Source: Natrinema amylolyticum (lineage in GTDB: Archaea > Halobacteriota > Halobacteria > Halobacteriales > Natrialbaceae). From it: 64,000 bases of DNA. The position numbers were made by a program, and so were the translations under genes. Position 1 is the stretch's first letter. Each line of letters begins with the position of its first letter. Below are positions 44,527 through 51,486 of the stretch, one piece after another. The notes beneath the pieces are model-generated. The model did no database searches and was not told the origin of the DNA. It was given only the letters and a program-made list of their open reading frames with translations. The DNA is taken from NCBI RefSeq assembly GCF_020515625.1, contig NZ_JAIWPJ010000001.1, forward strand, positions 992,001-1,056,000. Direction: 5' to 3'.

Positions 44527-45255
44527 ATGAGCGACGAGCAATCGACCACCACCGCGACCGACGACCCCGGCGCGGCCGACGAGACCGATTCGACGGGCAG
44601 TCCCGAACCCGGCGGCGGTCCCCAGCGCGTCGTCTCCGACGAGAGCGTCGACGACATCCTCGAGTCGCTGGATTCGACGGCGTCGGACAACGCAGCGGTC
44701 ACGACGAGCGACTCGAACGATTCCGTCACGACCGCGTTCGACGAAGAGGAGATTCCCGAAGCCGACGAGACGGCAGCCGACGACGCCGATCAGTCGGCGG
44801 CGGAAACGACCACCGCGACGGCCGACGACACGACCGCCGAAGCTGAAACCGAGACGGAGACGACCGACGCTCAGTCCGACGAGGGATCGACCGCGACCGA
44901 CGCCGCGACGGTCGACGCGGCCGCGTCCTCGCTCCCCGACGACGCCTCGCTCGAGGATCTCGCCGCCCGCGTCGAAGACGGAACCGTCACCGGCGCGGAC
45001 GTCCGCGCGTCCGAATCCGGCGCGGATCGGGAGTCGACCCCCGAGATCGACGACGTCGACCTCTCGATGGACGACCTCAAGACGAGCCAGAGCGGCGGGA
45101 CCGATACCGACGACGCGTTGCCCGACGACGCCGGGCCGCTCGCCGGGTCGGTCGACCGCGACTCGGTCCCGACCTCGTCCTCGAGCGACGATGGGAGCGA
45201 CGGGGACGACAGTCCGGGACTATTCGGCCGACTCAAGCGCCTCTTCTCGCGATAA
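44527..45255 (+). CDS. Acidic low-complexity protein with amphipathic tail
   Basis: A 242-residue protein rich in Asp, Glu, Thr, Ser and Ala, mostly disordered. Two short conserved-looking blocks stand out, SVDDILESLDSTAS and VDLSMDDLKTSQSG, and the C-terminus is a basic amphipathic helix GLFGRLKRLFSR that could bind a membrane or partner. The start is ATG 82 bases past the YihY stop. I do not recognise a family. The TTTTA-free upstream region gives no promoter. Its composition is extreme even for haloarchaea. It converges with the AEC transporter gene. Confidence 0.65.
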   Translation: MSDEQSTTTATDDPGAADETDSTGSPEPGGGPQRVVSDESVDDILESLDSTASDNAAVTTSDSNDSVTTAFDEEEIPEADETAADDADQSAAETTTATADDTTAEAETETETTDAQSDEGSTATDAATVDAAASSLPDDASLEDLAARVEDGTVTGADVRASESGADRESTPEIDDVDLSMDDLKTSQSGGTDTDDALPDDAGPLAGSVDRDSVPTSSSSDDGSDGDDSPGLFGRLKRLFSR

Positions 45256-45327
45256 GAGCGGGTCTACGGCTCCGATTTCTTTCCATCTCCGCTCGAGGGT
45301 CATCGACAGCGGCCGGAGGCGTCGGTT

Positions 45328-46236
45328 TCAGCTCACGAGCGTGATCAGGACGAACAGCGTCGCGACCGAGACGAGCGTCGTGACGAAGACGTTCAGCGAG
45401 GCGAACTCCCTGTCGCCGCCGAGTTCGTTCGCGAAGACGAACGTGGAGACGGCTGTCGGCGTCCCGAGCATCACCACGCAGGCGGTAAACGTCGCGGAGT
45501 CGACGGCGAGCGCGGAGAAGACGCCCCACGCGATGAGGGGCATCAGACAGATCTTGAGCGCAACGACGGCGGCGGTCGCACCGACGTCGATCGAGGGGAG
45601 GTCGACCTCGAGGGAAGCCCCGACGCAGAGCAAGGCGACAGGTAACGCGAGCGAGCCGACGGCGTCGAGACCGGTCGCGGCGGGCGACGGAATCGCGATC
45701 CCGATCGAGCCCACGGCCAGCCCGGCAATCAGCGTCAGCAGTACCGGGTTGGTCGCGAGCCCGCGGACCTCACGCGCGATCGACGTGTCGGCCCCGTTGA
45801 AAATCGAGAGCACCACGACCGTCAGCGGTACCTGCGTCAACGACATGACGCCCAGCACGACGCTCGCGATCGCCGTCACCGCCGGATCGAAGGTTGCAGC
45901 GACCAGGGGAAGTCCGAGGTAGCCCAGATTCGAGTGATAGGATTGGATGATCGCGACGCTCCGGCGCGCCCGCGAGCCGCGGTTCCGGTGGACGAGCCAA
46001 GCGACCCCCGCGGTCGCGAACAGCACGAACAGGAGTCCGCCGAGCAGTGCGGGGGAGAGGAGTTCCCCGATCGACCGATCGTAGGTCGAGACGAAGATCA
46101 GCGCCGGGAGCGCGACGTAGTAGGCGAGGGCGTTCAGCAGTTCGGTCCGGCGCGTATCGAGAATGCCGGTCGTCCGCAATCCAGCGCCAACCACCAACAC
46201 GACGAGCAACGACAACAGCCGACCGACGACTTCCAT
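45328..46236 (-). CDS. AEC (auxin efflux carrier)-type permease
   Basis: A 302-residue membrane transporter of the AEC/BART superfamily with about ten helices in two halves. Blocks include GLRTTGILDTRRTELLNALA and YVALPALIFVSTYDRS near the N-terminus, then YHSNLGYLGLPLVAATFDP, TQVPLTVVVLSIFNGAD, NPVLLTLIAGLAVGSIGIAI, LALPVALLCVGASLEVD and MLGTPTAVSTFVFANELGGD. AEC proteins export or import organic acids or amino acids. The substrate cannot be inferred here. Length and motifs are complete. It lies alone just before the integrated element. Confidence 0.9.
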   Translation of the reverse strand: MEVVGRLLSLLVVLVVGAGLRTTGILDTRRTELLNALAYYVALPALIFVSTYDRSIGELLSPALLGGLLFVLFATAGVAWLVHRNRGSRARRSVAIIQSYHSNLGYLGLPLVAATFDPAVTAIASVVLGVMSLTQVPLTVVVLSIFNGADTSIAREVRGLATNPVLLTLIAGLAVGSIGIAIPSPAATGLDAVGSLALPVALLCVGASLEVDLPSIDVGATAAVVALKICLMPLIAWGVFSALAVDSATFTACVVMLGTPTAVSTFVFANELGGDREFASLNVFVTTLVSVATLFVLITLVS

Positions 46237-46390
46237 GTCCCGGCCGAATCGACTCGCGGGTTTGTACCGTTCGATCCCGCTCGGGGGTGGGACGGCGTTT
46301 CACACCCGTCCTTGAGTCTGAGGGGCCAAGCCGACGGAGAGTCTCCGTTCATCGTCACAGTAATGACACTTAGTTTGATATATGAGACCA

Positions 46391-46537
46391 ATGTCATCGG
46401 ACGCAGCACGCCAGTGGGCCGGGAGACGAGAAACAACGAACCTGGTCCTCGGAACGAATATCGTAGTGCTCGCAGCCGGATTCATCCGGCTCGGCGACGT
46501 CGGTCCGTGGACGGGGAGCCTCTACAGCCACGAGTAG
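46391..46537 (+). CDS. Possible 48-residue membrane-associated peptide
   Basis: An ATG-initiated frame of 48 residues with a hydrophobic centre (NLVLGTNIVVLAAGFIRLGD) and polar ends. An AT-rich TTTGATATATG lies just upstream, but too close to serve as a TATA box for this start. It lies in the 350-base gap between the AEC transporter and the left end of the integrated element. No homologue is known to me. Coding status is uncertain. Confidence 0.35.
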   Translation: MSSDAARQWAGRRETTNLVLGTNIVVLAAGFIRLGDVGPWTGSLYSHE

Positions 46538-46593
46538 AGTCCTGCCTGCACTCACGAACGCGTCGCTCGCCGTCGGAGGTGTTCGCGAAAGAA

Positions 46594-46624
46594 GTAGTGG
46601 GTTGGAGCAGATTTGAACTGCCGG
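46594..46624. repeat. Left attachment repeat of the integrated element
   Basis: A 31-base exact copy of 49552-49582, which covers the 3' end of tRNA-Val. After one missing base the match continues for eight more. It marks the outer end of the integrated element, next to the integrase gene. Confidence 0.88.
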
Positions 46625-46681
46625 CTCCTCCACACCGTTCAAAGCGATTGTAACCGATTGGACTCCACCAACCAGTCCAAC

Positions 46682-47692
46682 ATGGCAAACATTGAAGAAA
46701 CGCCGAGAGCGGTCGTAGAACAGTTTCAGAAGGAGCGAGAGCATGAAGTACGGGAAAGTACTCTCATCAATCAGAAGTACCACCTCCGTTCCTTTATCGA
46801 ATGGACAGAGGAAACTGGACTCGAACAAATCGGGGCTCTGAATGGATTTATACTGAATCAATATAAGACATGGAGAAGAGAGAATTCAGAAATCAATGAA
46901 CAGACGCTCTACAATAATCTAACCACATTACGTGCCTTACTCGGATGGTGTGAGCAACGAGAATTGGTAGAAGAAGGTCTGACTGAAAAGCTGGATATTC
47001 CTAAGCCAGAGAATCCGGTCAAAAATGAGACAATCGCACCCGAGCGAGCAAATCAGATTTTAGAGTACTATCATCGGTTCGAATATGCCTCTCGTGACCA
47101 TGTCTTGTTCTATCTTCTCTATCACACGGGAATGAGAGTTGGTACTGTCCATGCGTTAGATGTGGGTGATTGGGAGTCAGAAGAAGGGTTACTACATATT
47201 CGACACCGTCCAGAGCAAGGTACACCGCTCAAGAACGGAAAAGATGGACAGCGAGCTGTGGCTATCTCCAAAGATGGTCTTATAACTGCTCTTTCAGACT
47301 ATATCCGACACAACCGACTCGAGAAGGTAGATGAGAACGACCGGAAGCCCCTCTTTCCTACTAGACAGGGGAGGGCTTCGACACAAACACTTCGACTGTA
47401 TGTAGAACATCTCAGCGAACCTTGCCAATATACTGGAGAATGCCCCCATGGGAAGGATTTAGAATCATGTGACGCACGCCGAAAAATGCGAGACTCATAT
47501 GAGTGCCCATCGGCAGTAAGTCCTCACCCAATTCGGCGGAGTGCGATAACAGACCATCTGAATTCAGATGTACCAAAGGATGTGGTTTCTGACCGCATGA
47601 ACGTAAGCCAGAAAGTGCTGGATAAGCACTATGATGCAAGGACAGAAGAAGAAAAAGCGAATACACGGAAGCAATACCTTGACAACATATGA
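46682..47692 (+). CDS. Tyrosine-type site-specific integrase
   Basis: A 336-residue tyrosine recombinase. The ATG at 46682 (MANIEETPRAVVEQFQKERE) begins the SAM-like core-binding domain; the frame stays open back into the attachment repeat but those codons are not family-like. The catalytic part has Arg in YHTGMRVGTVHALDVGDW, a likely Lys in GTPLKNGKDGQRAVAIS, His-x2-Arg in SPHPIRRSAITDHLNSD and the nucleophile Tyr in VLDKHYDARTEEEK. Cys and His residues in CQYTGECPHGKDLESCD and DSYECPSAVSPH suggest a zinc-binding insert typical of haloarchaeal integrases. It would catalyse recombination at tRNA-Val. The gene reads away from the left repeat. Confidence 0.92.
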   Translation: MANIEETPRAVVEQFQKEREHEVRESTLINQKYHLRSFIEWTEETGLEQIGALNGFILNQYKTWRRENSEINEQTLYNNLTTLRALLGWCEQRELVEEGLTEKLDIPKPENPVKNETIAPERANQILEYYHRFEYASRDHVLFYLLYHTGMRVGTVHALDVGDWESEEGLLHIRHRPEQGTPLKNGKDGQRAVAISKDGLITALSDYIRHNRLEKVDENDRKPLFPTRQGRASTQTLRLYVEHLSEPCQYTGECPHGKDLESCDARRKMRDSYECPSAVSPHPIRRSAITDHLNSDVPKDVVSDRMNVSQKVLDKHYDARTEEEKANTRKQYLDNI

Positions 47693-47973
47693 AATGAAGG
47701 ATTGGTAAGGAATAGTCATAAAACTACCAATTCAGTTCCTTTATCCGACGAGAAGGGAAATCGTTAATCTTGTAACCATATGTTCTCCCACCAATAATTA
47801 TTATTGGTGATAACTTATATGGTTCTCTAATATCCTTTTGCGGAGGACTTATTTAAGAAGCGTCAGTCGCTCTCGCTCCCTCCGCTTCCCGTCGAATAAG
47901 TTGACTTAATGAAGGTTCTGCAAGTAAGGATTCTTCTTCATTGCTGCCTTCACTTATAAGAATGCAATAGGGT
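47693..47973. other. Convergent gap in the element, mostly a compound dyad
   Basis: A 281-base AT-rich stretch between the convergent integrase and cyclin-like genes. Its main feature is the symmetric dyad at 47774-47824. No gene is seen. A GGGTTTATATACCC block overlaps the end of the next gene. Confidence 0.45.
47774..47824. promoter_or_regulatory. Compound symmetric dyad in the element
   Basis: An inner palindrome has 10-base arms CACCAATAAT (47789-47798) and ATTATTGGTG (47800-47809) around one central base. An outer pair AACCATAT (47774-47781) and ATATGGTT (47817-47824) lies exactly seven bases beyond it on both sides. The symmetry about 47799 is complete. It suits an operator or origin bound by dimers, or a bidirectional terminator for the two converging genes. 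Confidence 0.6.
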
Positions 47974-48618
47974 TTATATACCCCCTCTATCTTGCCACCG
48001 GTTTTCGAACGATCGATAATTCCTATCTCTGATACGGTCTCTATATGACTGCTGTTCTAATTTAGCATACTGGCGTTGTATCTCACTTTCACACAAATCA
48101 ATACTCTCTGCTATATCTGAAAAGAGACTATCCTGATGTTCCTTTCTCTGATTATAGTGGTACGTGCGATTAGTATCATCTCTATGTACAGAAAGGGCAC
48201 AGACGCAAAATGCTACAAGTTCAGCCTTGACACCACAGGTTTGGAGATCAATCTCCATGAACCATCGGTAGGATCTCTCACATTGCTTCTTTGTGAGATC
48301 TAACTGTGCCGATAGGGATTTAATCAAGTGGCTATTAAGTTGGTATGTGATGTATTCTTCATTATTCCATTTTAGATTCTGTATTCCTGAATTATAAGCG
48401 TCTAGATGTTTGTATTTCTCTGAATTGTAAGAGTTAGAATTTACATTAGATATGTCGTGAATGCGGGTAGCATTGTTAGTATCTGGTTTTGTTAGAGAAT
48501 ATTCCAATAATTCTATCAATTCAGTGTTGGTGAGCCATGGTCTATTTTGTTTCGCAGACCAATCACTAAAGGTCTGGACTTTTTCTTTTGGTCTTTGCGC
48601 ATTAGAGGCCATTGTCAT
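47974..48618 (-). CDS. Element protein with possible TFB/cyclin-like fold
   Basis: A 214-residue protein of unknown function encoded by the element. An alternative ATG lies two codons in. Residues about 1-90 are polar and Asn-rich with repeated NSNSYNSEKYKH-type sequence. From about 95 the pattern LIKSLSAQLDLTKKQCERSY, WFMEIDLQTCGVKAELVAFC, VCALSVHRDDTNRTYHYNQR and DSLFSDIAESIDLCESEIQR, then QYAKLEQQ, looks like the second cyclin repeat and end helix of archaeal TFB: helices, an AAA-like hydrophobic helix, then an Ile-Ala-Glu and Glu-x-Glu-Ile-x-x-x-Tyr ending. No zinc ribbon is seen. A regulator of element transcription or replication is possible. The similarity is faint and made by eye. Confidence 0.55.
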   Translation of the reverse strand: MTMASNAQRPKEKVQTFSDWSAKQNRPWLTNTELIELLEYSLTKPDTNNATRIHDISNVNSNSYNSEKYKHLDAYNSGIQNLKWNNEEYITYQLNSHLIKSLSAQLDLTKKQCERSYRWFMEIDLQTCGVKAELVAFCVCALSVHRDDTNRTYHYNQRKEHQDSLFSDIAESIDLCESEIQRQYAKLEQQSYRDRIRDRNYRSFENRWQDRGGI

Positions 48619-48673
48619 GATGCAAGAGGGAGAAATAGATGGCTCTCCAAAGTGGATCGCCTAACGCAAAATT

Positions 48674-48694
48674 CCCTCTCTTACAAAGAGAGGG
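48674..48694. repeat. Strong hairpin upstream of the cyclin-like gene
   Basis: Arms CCCTCTCTT (48674-48682) and AAGAGAGGG (48686-48694) are perfect and separated by three bases. It lies about 55 bases ahead of the minus-strand gene start, inside its likely leader or promoter, so an operator or leader structure is plausible. A second CCCTCT on the minus strand occurs about 50 bases further downstream. Confidence 0.55.
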
Positions 48695-48850
48695 TATCAA
48701 CTTAACATCTTTGATATCTCTGGAGCCAGTGACAAAATCTGATTATTTTCTAGAGGGGTTACTTACACTCATACGTTTTCGAATTCGCTCAATGTTCCAA
48801 CCCTCCACTGCCTTCTCGTCAAATGAAGGACACCTATACATATTATCATT

Positions 48851-48860
48851 AAATATATAT
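48851..48860 (+). promoter_or_regulatory. TATA box for the element membrane protein
   Basis: AAATATATAT is centred about 27 bases upstream of the ATG at 48883, exactly the spacing for a leaderless archaeal transcript. Confidence 0.6.
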
Positions 48861-48882
48861 TCCTAAGAACTTCAGAAATGGT

Positions 48883-49236
48883 ATGGTCTCCGCAAAAAAG
48901 GCAGGAATTGCATTTTGGTTTAAGGCGTTTGGTATTAGTCTAGTTTTCTCTTTCCTTATTGGTCCACTCATCTCCTCTGGAAACTTTGTACTAGTGTATT
49001 TAACAAGTGCTGTGGCCGGCCTTTCCATTGTAATAATACTGTTTAGAGATATAGAGAAATTCACTAAAAAGCTCATTTCGGAGTCACGGGCTAAGGAACC
49101 AAGTCGGAAGACTGACTCGAATTGGAAAGGCGGTACAAATTCTGGAAATACTTCGGAAGACGGCTGGTACAAAGATGGAAGCCAAGAAGATGCAAAGGAA
49201 ACATACGAAGAAGCCACTTCTGGAAATAAGAGCTAG
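48883..49236 (+). CDS. Element small membrane protein
   Basis: A 117-residue protein with two hydrophobic helices at about 10-31 (AFWFKAFGISLVFSFLIGPL) and 34-54 (FVLVYLTSAVAGLSIVIILF), followed by a polar Lys/Glu/Ser/Asn-rich tail of about 60 residues. The ATG at 48883 is placed about 27 bases after a TATA box, which supports both the gene and the leaderless start. The tail is less acidic than host proteins, in keeping with foreign origin. No family is recognised. Its position next to the tRNA end resembles small envelope or maintenance proteins of haloarchaeal mobile elements, but no function can be assigned. Confidence 0.7.
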   Translation: MVSAKKAGIAFWFKAFGISLVFSFLIGPLISSGNFVLVYLTSAVAGLSIVIILFRDIEKFTKKLISESRAKEPSRKTDSNWKGGTNSGNTSEDGWYKDGSQEDAKETYEEATSGNKS

Positions 49237-49551
49237 TGCGATCGAAGTATAATGTGACCTATTGATAGAGTTGCCCTGTTTTTCCTGTACTGATAGAAGA
49301 GAGGTCTAAGACCATAGTATACCTAAGAAGGGAGATGCTGCCTGTTATGCCTACTCTTTTATTTTGCCCTCTTCTAGTATAGGGGAGTAAATATATATGG
49401 CTACAATCTAACTTCCTATTTGGATCTAATCGGTAGCACTCGCTGGGGATGGTTGCTTCCCGCAATGAATTGAGAGCAAAAACTCCGATCTCAGAGGGGA
49501 ATCTTAGGAAAAAGTCCCCTCCGTAATGCGGTTCACACGACCGGAGGGAGT
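49237..49551. other. Right end of the element, no gene
   Basis: A 315-base AT-rich stretch. Frames are short. A TATA-like AAATATATAT near 49389 has no coding frame after it. The right part contains the terminator of tRNA-Val. Confidence 0.4.
49508..49550 (-). terminator. Terminator downstream of tRNA-Val
   Basis: On the minus strand, arms built on CTCCG and CGGAGGG around an 18-base loop are followed by TTTTT (49510-49514 on the plus strand reads A). It lies directly after the tRNA 3' end, in element DNA, so the element appears to bring its own terminator for the tRNA. Confidence 0.5.
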
Positions 49552-49582
49552 GTAGTGGGTTGGAGCAGATTTGAACTGCCGG
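49552..49582. repeat. Right attachment repeat within tRNA-Val
   Basis: The 31-base copy of the left repeat. It covers the acceptor and T-arm half of tRNA-Val plus four bases beyond, so the tRNA stays functional after integration. Confidence 0.88.
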
Positions 49583-49630
49583 CCTCCTCCATGTCAAGGA
49601 GGTGTCGTAACCAGACTAGACCACCAACCC
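49556..49630 (-). tRNA. tRNA-Val(GAC)
   Basis: On the minus strand the 75-base gene folds as a complete cloverleaf: acceptor arms GGGTTGG and CCAACCC with discriminator A, an anticodon stem CCTCC/GGAGG around TTGACAT with anticodon GAC, and a T-loop TTCAAAT. It reads the Val codon GUC. CCA is not encoded. Its 3' half is the attachment site of the integrated element. Confidence 0.95.
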
Positions 49631-49814
49631 TGGTTGCGCTTTCGTCCGTGGCGTCCGTCGCCACCTCGTCTGCAATCAATCGTTGCTCCCCACACCAATT
49701 GAAGGTTTCGAATCGGTTGCCGTACGCGAGTCTCCCCCACGCACCCGGTCGATACGCTTAAGTCGATGTACTGATTTGGTCATTACAAGACAACTACGTA
49801 CATTGGTGTTCACT

Positions 49815-50837
49815 ATGCAGGAATACGTCGAACGAGTCACGGACGGGGAGGATCTCACGCAATCGGACGCTCGAGCCGCCTCGACGGCCGTTTTCGAGGA
49901 GGCGACGGAGGCACAGATCGGCGCACTGCTGGCGGCACTGCGCGCGAAGGGAGAGACGGAAGCCGAGATCGCGGGCTTCGCGGAAGGGATGCGCGACGCG
50001 GCCCGAACGATCACGCCCGAGCGAGAGCCGCTGGTCGACACCTGCGGCACGGGCGGCGACGATTACGACACGATCAACGTCTCGACGACGAGCGCGATCG
50101 TCGCGGCCGGAGCCGGCGTCCCGGTCGCCAAGCACGGCAACTACTCGGTCTCCTCCTCGTCGGGCAGCGCGGACGTCTTAGAGGAGGTCGGCGTGAACGT
50201 CGAGGCCGAACCGCCAGCCGTCGAGGAGGCTATCGAGGACGACGGCATCGGCTTCATGCTCGCGCCGGTGTTCCATCCGGCGATGAAGGCCGTCATCGGG
50301 CCGCGCAAGGAACTGGGCATGCGGACGATTTTCAACGTGCTCGGCCCGCTGACCAACCCCGCCGGCGCGGACGCACAGGTCGTCGGCGTCTACGATCCCG
50401 ATCTCGTGCCCGTGCTCGCGGACGCGCTGTCCCGGATGGACGTCGAGCGCGCGCTGGTCGTCCACGGCGCGGGGACCGACGAGATCGCTATCCACGGTGA
50501 GACGGTCGCCGCCGAAGTGACGGGTTCGGAGGTCGAGGAATACACCCTCGAGCCGGCCGATCTCGGGCTCAAGGAACACGACATCGAAGACATTTCCGGC
50601 GGCTCGCCCGAAGCGAACGCCGACGACATGCGCGGGATCGTCGAGGGGACGGTCACCGGCGCGAAGCGAGACGTCATCCTCGCGAACGCCGGCGCGGCGA
50701 TCTACGTCGCCGGCGAGGCCGACTCGCTCGAGGCCGGAGCCGACGCGGCCCGGGAGGCGATCGAGTCCGGTGCGGCGGCCCGGAAACTCGAGCGACTCCG
50801 CGGCGCGACGCCGGAGCCGGTAGAGGAGGGACGATGA
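49815..50837 (+). CDS. trpD: Anthranilate phosphoribosyltransferase
   Basis: A 340-residue enzyme joining anthranilate to PRPP, second step of tryptophan synthesis. The ATG at 49815 (MQEYVERVTDGEDLTQSDAR) begins the helical domain. Motifs are LVDTCGTGGDDYDTINVSTT for the PRPP pyrophosphate, VPVAKHGNYSVSSSSGSAD, FMLAPVFHPAMKAVIGPRKE, TIFNVLGPLTNPAGAD and VVHGAGTDEIAI. Tyr stands where most homologues have Arg after KHGN. The stop overlaps the trpF start by 4 bases. It opens the trpDFEG operon, whose order matches the known haloarchaeal arrangement with trpCBA elsewhere. A CTTAAG about 60 bases upstream could be the TATA element. Confidence 0.95.
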   Translation: MQEYVERVTDGEDLTQSDARAASTAVFEEATEAQIGALLAALRAKGETEAEIAGFAEGMRDAARTITPEREPLVDTCGTGGDDYDTINVSTTSAIVAAGAGVPVAKHGNYSVSSSSGSADVLEEVGVNVEAEPPAVEEAIEDDGIGFMLAPVFHPAMKAVIGPRKELGMRTIFNVLGPLTNPAGADAQVVGVYDPDLVPVLADALSRMDVERALVVHGAGTDEIAIHGETVAAEVTGSEVEEYTLEPADLGLKEHDIEDISGGSPEANADDMRGIVEGTVTGAKRDVILANAGAAIYVAGEADSLEAGADAAREAIESGAAARKLERLRGATPEPVEEGR

Positions 50838-51484
50838 CGCGCGTCAAGATCTGTGGACTGACCAGCGAAGTCGACCTCGAGGCAGCGATCGACGCGGGCG
50901 CGGACGCGGTCGGCATCATCTGTGACGTCTCGGTCGACACGCCGCGGGAGGTCTCGGTCGAACGGGCCGCGGCGCTCGCGGCGGCCACCCCGCCGTTCGT
51001 GACGAGCGTGCTCGTGACGATGCCCGCCGGCCCGAAGGAAGCGATCGAACTGGTCGAGGAGGTCGAACCCGACGCGATTCAGATCCACAGCGACATCCGG
51101 GTCGGCGACCTCGCCTATCTGCGCGCGAAACTCGAGACGGAACTCCTGCTCGCGGTCGACGCCGACGACGCGGCGACCGCCGAGACCTACGATGACGTCG
51201 TCGACGGCCTCATCGTCGACACGCCGGGCGAGGATGGGGGCGGTGGGACGGGACGGACCCACGACTGGGACCGGACGCGGCTGGCCGCCGTGGACCTCGA
51301 CTCCCCGCTGATCCTCGCGGGCGGACTGACGCCCGACAACGTCGGCGATGCGGTCCGAACCGTCGAGCCGTTCGCCGTCGACGTGGCCAGCGGCGTCGAG
51401 AACGACGGCGGCGTCAAGGACGTCGACGCCGTCCGATCGTTCGTCGACCGAGCCAAGAACGCCCACAGACCGGCGGAGCCGTAA
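50834..51484 (+). CDS. trpF: Phosphoribosylanthranilate isomerase
   Basis: A 216-residue TIM-barrel enzyme performing the Amadori rearrangement in tryptophan synthesis. The N-terminus MTRVKICGLTSEVDLEAAID contains the catalytic Cys in KICG, and the catalytic Asp is in the C-terminal PFAVDVASGVENDGGVKD. Other blocks are GADAVGIICDVSVDTPREV, VLVTMPAGPKEAIELVEEV and PDAIQIHSDIRVGDLAYL, then LILAGGLTPDNVGDAV. Length is normal. A Gly/Asp-rich loop (GEDGGGGTGRTHDWDR) precedes the phosphate site. Overlaps trpD by 4 bases and is 2 bases ahead of trpE. Confidence 0.95.
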   Translation: MTRVKICGLTSEVDLEAAIDAGADAVGIICDVSVDTPREVSVERAAALAAATPPFVTSVLVTMPAGPKEAIELVEEVEPDAIQIHSDIRVGDLAYLRAKLETELLLAVDADDAATAETYDDVVDGLIVDTPGEDGGGGTGRTHDWDRTRLAAVDLDSPLILAGGLTPDNVGDAVRTVEPFAVDVASGVENDGGVKDVDAVRSFVDRAKNAHRPAEP

Positions 51485-51486
51485 CC

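Larger units (their letters stand above)
46594..49582. mobile_element. Minimal integrated element at tRNA-Val
   Basis: About 3.0 kb bounded by the 31-base repeats at 46594-46624 and 49552-49582. It carries a tyrosine integrase next to the left repeat, a minus-strand gene for a protein with a possible cyclin/TFB-like fold, and a plus-strand small membrane protein. Its DNA is much richer in A+T than either flank and codon use is correspondingly different, so it is foreign. There is no recognisable replication, capsid or transfer gene. It could be a mini-plasmid, a satellite of a virus, or the remnant of a larger element. Confidence 0.85.

Noticed and set aside
46613-46681. Integrase start inside the attachment repeat
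   Set aside because: The frame is open there, but the first residues are not family-like and the ATG at 46682 begins a normal core-binding domain.
48639-48866. 75-residue frame in the integrated element
   Set aside because: It spans the hairpin and the AT-rich promoter region of the next gene and has no promoter or family features.
49259-49597. 112-residue minus-strand frame at the right end of the element
   Set aside because: It would start inside tRNA-Val and cover the terminator.
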